DNA of 22,424 bases from Ichthyosporea sp. XGB-2017a (Eukaryota; Opisthokonta; Ichthyosporea): the NCBI GenBank assembly GCA_002811675.1, contig PDIM01010261.1, positions 97,175 to 119,598 on the forward strand, in the 5' to 3' direction. This document shows positions 17,935 to 22,424 of the stretch, in pieces. Numbering within the stretch: position 1 is the stretch's first letter; each line of letters starts with the position of its first letter. The position numbers and the translations under genes are program-made. A model generated the notes under the pieces. It was not told where the DNA came from, searched no databases, and saw only the letters and a program-made list of their open reading frames with translations.

Positions 17935-20900
17935 TTATTCAGATCCCAATCCGAACCTTGTGATATCATACATATAGTTTGGATCGTGCTCCTTTAAGCG
18001 TAAAGCCCAGCCTCCCGCAATCAATGCCTGGTGGTCCAAGGACGCATCCGTAATTCTTGATATTTGTTCTTCATTGAGTTTGAATTCGTTTCGATCTTCA
18101 AACTCTTCTTCTGCAGGCCCTGTCAGTCCTTTACCCCGAATACCCTCTCCCGCACCAGTACAAGCAGCATCATCATCACTATCGATATCAGCGAACACAT
18201 CCTCCTCTTCTTCATCGTCATCTCCGTCCGGGTTCCTTACCCGTACCCAGCACATTTTTACAGGATCGAACAACATACCTCCCACTATTTTTGGCACTTT
18301 GCTGCCACCGATATTTGTAATCAAAGCAGGACCACTTGGTTTGTCAAAGTCTTTTAAAGCTTCTTCATTTCCCTCCCAGCATCCTTTAGTAGGATTGAAT
18401 ACCATTTTCCCCACAGTTTTAGGCTCATCCCAAGTATTCAGGTTTTTGATAAGCATTGGCTTGTGTTTCGGCTACAAAGACAAAATAAGAAAATAAAACG
18501 AAAAAATGTGAGTCAACTGAGTACTGAATTCATTTCAGACGAATGCTACAAATATCTAAACGCTTACCTTTCGGTGAATGATCTTTAAAGGAAAGGCCGG
18601 GTTACCTGTAGAGCTATTAAACTGGTTTGCTATTCTTGCAGGAGACTCTGTAAACTCCAACAGCTTCACTTTGGGGTTGATACGCCCTATGGCATCACTG
18701 TGTTGAGCTGTGCCCGTCTTTCTATCAGCCAAAGACGTACGGTTCCCGAAGGAACCTTCGCTGAACCTTAATATGTTATTTTCAGTTTCCTTTGAAATTT
18801 GCAAGGGTCGTGGCTCAACGTGAACTTCGTTATCATCCGAAGAGGTGGATATGTTCAGCACATCCAGCTCATCACTTTCTCCGCCGCTTGTTGCGTCGGG
18901 CAGCAAGGTGCGAAACGGTGTTCGTGCGCGGGTGGGGCGGGATAACCCCTCATAAGGAATATCCACTCCAAATTCGTCTTCATTTTCCACGACATCAACT
19001 GCAGCCCCAAAGTGGCTGATTGTGTTCTCAAGCCCACTGTCAATGTATCCGTTTGACTGATTTGCATTCTCCTTGTCGCAATAAAACATACGGTGGTTCT
19101 CGGAGGCAAGGATAGCACTACTTCCAATCTTATCGCTATCGGCCTTTAATGAAGGCCTCACACGAAGCATATTTTGATCAATGCCTTCCTCTGGTAGCTC
19201 TAAACCCTCTTCCCAGAACTCTTCTTCAGCGACACTGTCGCTCTGGTCTCCAGCATCTTTTAGTTTCAACGCTACCCCCACTGGAGGAAGTTCAATGTCA
19301 TTAAAGTCTTCACTAATAGTGCTATGGCAAAGGGACGAGCGCGAAGACCTCTTGCACGAATGATCATATGAAAATTCACTTCCGAATTCCGAAGTGTCTG
19401 GAATGTCTTCCGAAAATGGAGACCCAGAGCGGTCACTGGCATTGGCAGAAAACAATTTCTTCTTTTCAAAAGCACGCGGGGTCTTGAGCTCCAGAGTAAC
19501 ATCGCTTTCTGGAATTTCCAAGCCATATTCTTCATCGTCATACGCTTCTATATCTTCCGCAGAACATTTTTCTAGCTTTTGAATCTTGTTAAGGTTTTTG
19601 GCATTTAGAAATGCAATATCAGTTATGCTGGTGTCCACACTATCACCCACCCCCTTTGTTTTCGCCAACAAGTCTTTTGCTATTCCATCACCGCTATTTG
19701 CTATGAAAGATCCTCTTTCTTTACATTTTTCCTCGTCGCCATCAAATACATTGTGATAATCCTCATCTTCTTCTTCTGCGTCATGTGATATTCTCGACAA
19801 GGAAAGAGTGGTTAACCCCGTTTCAGGAATTTCAACATCTCCCCACTCATCTTCATCCACATATTCAATCTTTTTCTTTGTGCCACCAAGTCGAGTCACC
19901 ATATTTAGCGGGGCTGCACTGGGTCGCAAACTGGCTCCCAATCGGAGGGGTGTAGACCTGTTGTTATCTCCCGGAAGTACATCTTTACTACTCTGCTGCA
20001 AAGGTGAAGGGACAGCCGGGCAATACGGCGATGCAGACGAACTCGGCACCAAAACTTCATGTACCTTTATATGTTCATTCACGGTGGCAGACTGGGGCGT
20101 CAGTCCCTCTGCTGGAATTTCAACATCATCCCATTCATCGTCGTCGCAGTGATGCACAAACTTCTTATGTCCCCCCAAATTAGTCACAATCCCAACCGCA
20201 GGTACATCTGGAGATGCCCGTGTTACCGCAGTCTCACTCACGTCTTTTCCAGTCGAGTCGACTGTTTCATCTACATCAAGATCATCAATATCCGACGGAA
20301 AATCATTGTCATCATTCTTCTCTTGTTTCTCCAAAACAAATACATCATTACTATTATCATGGTCAGCCACCTGTGCGCCAATGACACTCCCCGATTCATC
20401 CCTTTTATCTCCGACACCCACACCCGCCTCTGCCCAGTCAGAAACGTCAAGCGAGATGGGAATCACAGTGGCCCCGCTGGTCTTTAGCGGCGTTACAAGT
20501 GTAGAGGAGATATGGGCATTGGGGGACGACAGGGATTCATCGCACTTGTGGATCTCACTGTATTCGAGATTAAGACGAACAGGGTACCCAAAGTCTCGGG
20601 CAGGGACAATCGGTGTTGGGATGGGGAGCATATTTCCTTTTCCGGGAAAGTTATAGGAGCAGGAGGCAGCAGCAGCAGACGGAGCAGGGATTGATGAGTC
20701 GGGGAGGGGAAGAGAAGGGGGATTATTATTCTTTACTCTTCCCAGTGCAGGAAGGGGAGTGGATTCCATTTGAGTGCGCCTCACATCCCGCCAGTCCTTG
20801 TCTGTCATAACAAGAGGAAGTGGTGTGTTATGATCGTTACTACCCGGGGTATAGGAGGAGGCGAGGCCGGACAGTTTTCGTTTCAGCTGGGCTCCTTGCA

Positions 20901-21150
20901 GAAACAGAGCCACTTTAGTTGCCATAAGCCGCTTGATGATGTGATATTGGACCGGGAAAAGGGCACGAAAGAGGAATGCGGCGGCTAGTTGAGCAGTGGC
21001 GGCCCATGCCAGCCAGATGAGATACTCTGAGAGGGTCTCTGTCAAGGTGAAGTAGAGCAGCATCCCTGCACCGAGGAAGCACACAAGGATCTTATAGTCC
21101 TGCTGCCTCAGGGGCAGTCGATGGTACTTGATGGGGGCGTGGAAGGCCAT
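17935..21150 (-). CDS. Byr4/Bfa1-like mitotic GAP subunit with N-terminal membrane hairpin
   Basis: Exon 1 (21150-18568) and exon 2 (18471-17935) join over a 96-nt phase-0 intron (GTAAGC..TTTGTAG) to 1039 residues. The C-terminal part matches Byr4/Bfa1: MLIKNLNTWDEPKTVGKMVF, GCWEGNEEALKDFD, PALITNIGGS and KIVGGMLFDPVKMCW. With Cdc16/Bub2, that protein forms the GAP restraining Spg1/Tem1 in septation or mitotic exit. The middle has six short acidic repeats ending in (E/D)(I/L)PxxG-like motifs at about 344, 440, 545, 620, 651 and 730; the first two are preceded by VTNLGGHKK and VTRLGGTKK. Residues 20-66 form two strongly hydrophobic segments (ILVCFLGAGMLLYF and YLIWLAWAATAQLAAAFLF), not expected in this family. 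The ATG at 21150 is the first in frame; a downstream start (for example M115) would drop the hairpin. Its 3' end is 79 bases from the convergent X8-like gene. Confidence 0.82.
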
Positions 21151-21723
21151 TTTGTGTTTGTGTTGGTTATCTGTTTTTTAATCAAACAAAACAGTTTTTT
21201 TTGTGGTTGTTGTTTGTTCTTTTTTTTTCCTTTTGATACTGAAGAGTCGATTTATCGTCCTTACCTTATAGTTTTCTTTCTGAATCCTCTCCACTGTTTG
21301 TTTGTCTTTAAATAATCAATCCCTCAAAACCAAAAACCAAAGCAAAACTACAAACACAAAAAAAAAACAAAAAAAAAATGAAAAGAATTTTTCCTTGATC
21401 CTTCGTTTTTTTGTTTTTTTGTTTTTTTGTTTTTTTGTTCCAAACATTTTTTTTTTCTCACTTTTTTGCTTTTTTGACTTTTTTCTTTTCTTTTAATTTT
21501 GGTAGAATTTTTTTTTTCTCCTATTTTTCCCGCCAAAAAACAAAGGCCAAAAAAAGAAAAGAAGAAGGCGAACAGAAACGAAAAAGAAAGGAAAGAACAA
21601 ATCCCGCAACAGAAGACAAAGAAAGACGCAACTCCAACCCTGCCAGGGAAGGGATCCATGTCAGTACCGGGAGAAGGACTATTTATTGCCTGGTAGAATA
21701 GAATAGAGAGATAGATAAGATAG
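21151..21723. other. Intergenic region between SCOC and the Byr4-like gene
   Basis: 573 bases, 3' of SCOC and 5' of the Byr4-like gene (both on minus). It consists largely of A or T runs and purine/pyrimidine-skewed stretches, with the GT7 repeat at 21405. The short ORFs here are lysine- or phenylalanine-run artefacts. Core promoter elements could not be identified. Confidence 0.55.
21405..21436 (+). repeat. Tandem 8-mer repeat, GTTTTTTT x4
   Basis: Four exact copies of G followed by seven T, 32 bases, within a T-rich tract 255 bases upstream of the Byr4-like start codon. A simple-sequence expansion. Confidence 0.9.
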
Positions 21724-22016
21724 CTATGAGGTACTCTTAAACACCTCCGAGGAGGCCATGAGGTTCTCTATGTACTGTGTGAGGACCTGATTCTCTGATT
21801 TGAGCCTGGCATTCTCGTCCTTGACCGTGTTGACCTTTTTTGATAACTCTATACAGAAGGAAAAGAGGGATGATATATGAATAACAGATAAATAGACAGA
21901 CACAGTGCTTGGTTATTATAATACTCACCATCCAGGGTGTTCTGTAGTTCAAGAACCTGCTCCACTAACGCCTCCTTACTCTGCACCTCCCCCTCCCCTC
22001 GTCCCCGCTCGCTCAT
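21724..22016 (-). CDS. SCOC: SCOC short coiled-coil protein
   Basis: Small Golgi-associated coiled-coil adaptor. The animal protein binds ARL1/ARL3 GTPases and FEZ1 and modulates autophagy through the UVRAG/PI3K complex. Exon 1 (22016-21929) and exon 2 (21848-21724) join over a 79-nt phase-1 intron (GTGAGT..TATAG) to 70 residues. The splice yields [19 protein letters not shown], and exon 2 gives [20 protein letters not shown] then [11 protein letters not shown]. This closely matches the conserved coiled coil of animal SCOC ([28 protein letters not shown]). The heptad pattern is continuous through the splice. The ATG at 22016 is the first in frame; upstream in-frame sequence is open but has no ATG. 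The N-terminal tail before the coil is short and charged ([15 protein letters not shown]). Confidence 0.93.
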
Positions 22017-22424
22017 GACTCTGACTATGACTGATTCTCTCCTTCTCCGTCTTCCCTTGCCCTGCCCCACACCTCTTGCTCATTCAATCAACCCTGCAGC
22101 TGCTGTTAGCCCCCCCCTTGAGTGTCCCTGCCCCTCAAGAGATGTACAGATCGCCCCCTCTGGTCTCCCCAGTCCCTCCCTGCGAAGAAAAGTGGCTAAA
22201 GAGGAAAGGTGCGTCTTTTTGTTTTGCTTTTTGAACGCGCGCAATGTGAACTAACTCGGGGAAAAAAAAAAAGAAAGACAAGGGAAAGAAGGAATCAAGA
22301 TGCCAAGATGATTTATTTTCTTTTCTTGAATTTTATCTCTCCTCTCTTTCCTTTTCTTTTTTTTCTTTTGTTGCTAATCTCTCTTGTTGATTTACAAAAA
22401 AAAAAAAATAAAAAACAAAAAAAT
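22017..22424. other. Region upstream of SCOC to window end
   Basis: About 400 bases that should hold the SCOC 5' UTR and promoter. The part near the gene is pyrimidine-rich and GC-mixed; from 22260 it turns into A and T runs. A plus-strand ORF (21937-22254) is the shadow of SCOC exon 1 plus leader. Nothing else is supportable. Confidence 0.5.

Noticed and set aside
1-22424. Retroviral, LTR or Polinton-like remnants
   Set aside because: No reverse transcriptase, integrase, capsid or polymerase motifs and no long terminal direct repeats were seen.

Overview
This window is nuclear DNA from a eukaryote with a compact genome. The coding regions are split by short spliceosomal introns of about 75 to 170 bases with GT..AG ends and T-rich 3' tails. 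Many intergenic stretches are A/T homopolymer-rich. Gene content (XPA, Beclin-1, SCOC, a SAMHD1-type dNTPase, a Byr4/Bfa1-like mitotic GAP subunit, POT transporters and an X8/CBM43-like secreted protein) fits a unicellular or fungal-grade opisthokont, with an early-diverging fungus or relative favoured. An amoebozoan cannot be excluded. Byr4/Bfa1 is known mainly from fungi and amoebozoans, and SCOC mainly from animals and their protist relatives. No bacterial features, tRNA, rRNA, CRISPR array or clear virus-like element was seen.

Layout. (1) 1-1911 (+): 3' part of a SAMHD1-like HD-domain gene, converging on a small unrecognised gene on the minus strand (about 1966-2506) whose putative intron carries a 71-base A/T homopolymer. 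(2) About 2507-3510: non-coding, with a pair of 90-base inverted repeats. (3) 3511-4595 (+): three-exon XPA. (4) 5036-6866 (-): two-exon Beclin-1/Atg6. (5) 7072-14683: three POT/PTR2-type transporters, one on minus and two tandem copies on plus. The middle copy carries a frameshift near its C-terminus. (6) 14838-15332 (-): small protein with a PAM2-like motif. (7) 16002-17855 (+): secreted protein with two X8/CBM43-like modules. (8) 17935-21150 (-): two-exon Byr4/Bfa1-like protein with an unexpected N-terminal membrane hairpin. (9) 21724-22016 (-): two-exon SCOC.

How the genes relate. They are mostly unrelated housekeeping genes: dNTP control, nucleotide-excision repair, autophagy, mitotic exit or septation, and peptide/nitrate-type transport. 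Two (Beclin-1 and SCOC) belong to the autophagy network in animals, but they lie about 15 kb apart and are not obviously co-regulated. The one true local cluster is the transporter trio. Its tandem pair shares promoter elements at almost the same distance from the start codon and shows patchy near-identity suggestive of gene conversion.

The most noteworthy features are the membrane-anchored Byr4-like protein, the transporter cluster with its lost ExxER motif, conversion tract and frameshift, the inverted repeat at 2639-3145, and stop-free 3n introns in the SAMHD1 and XPA genes. I found no convincing wholly new multi-gene system.
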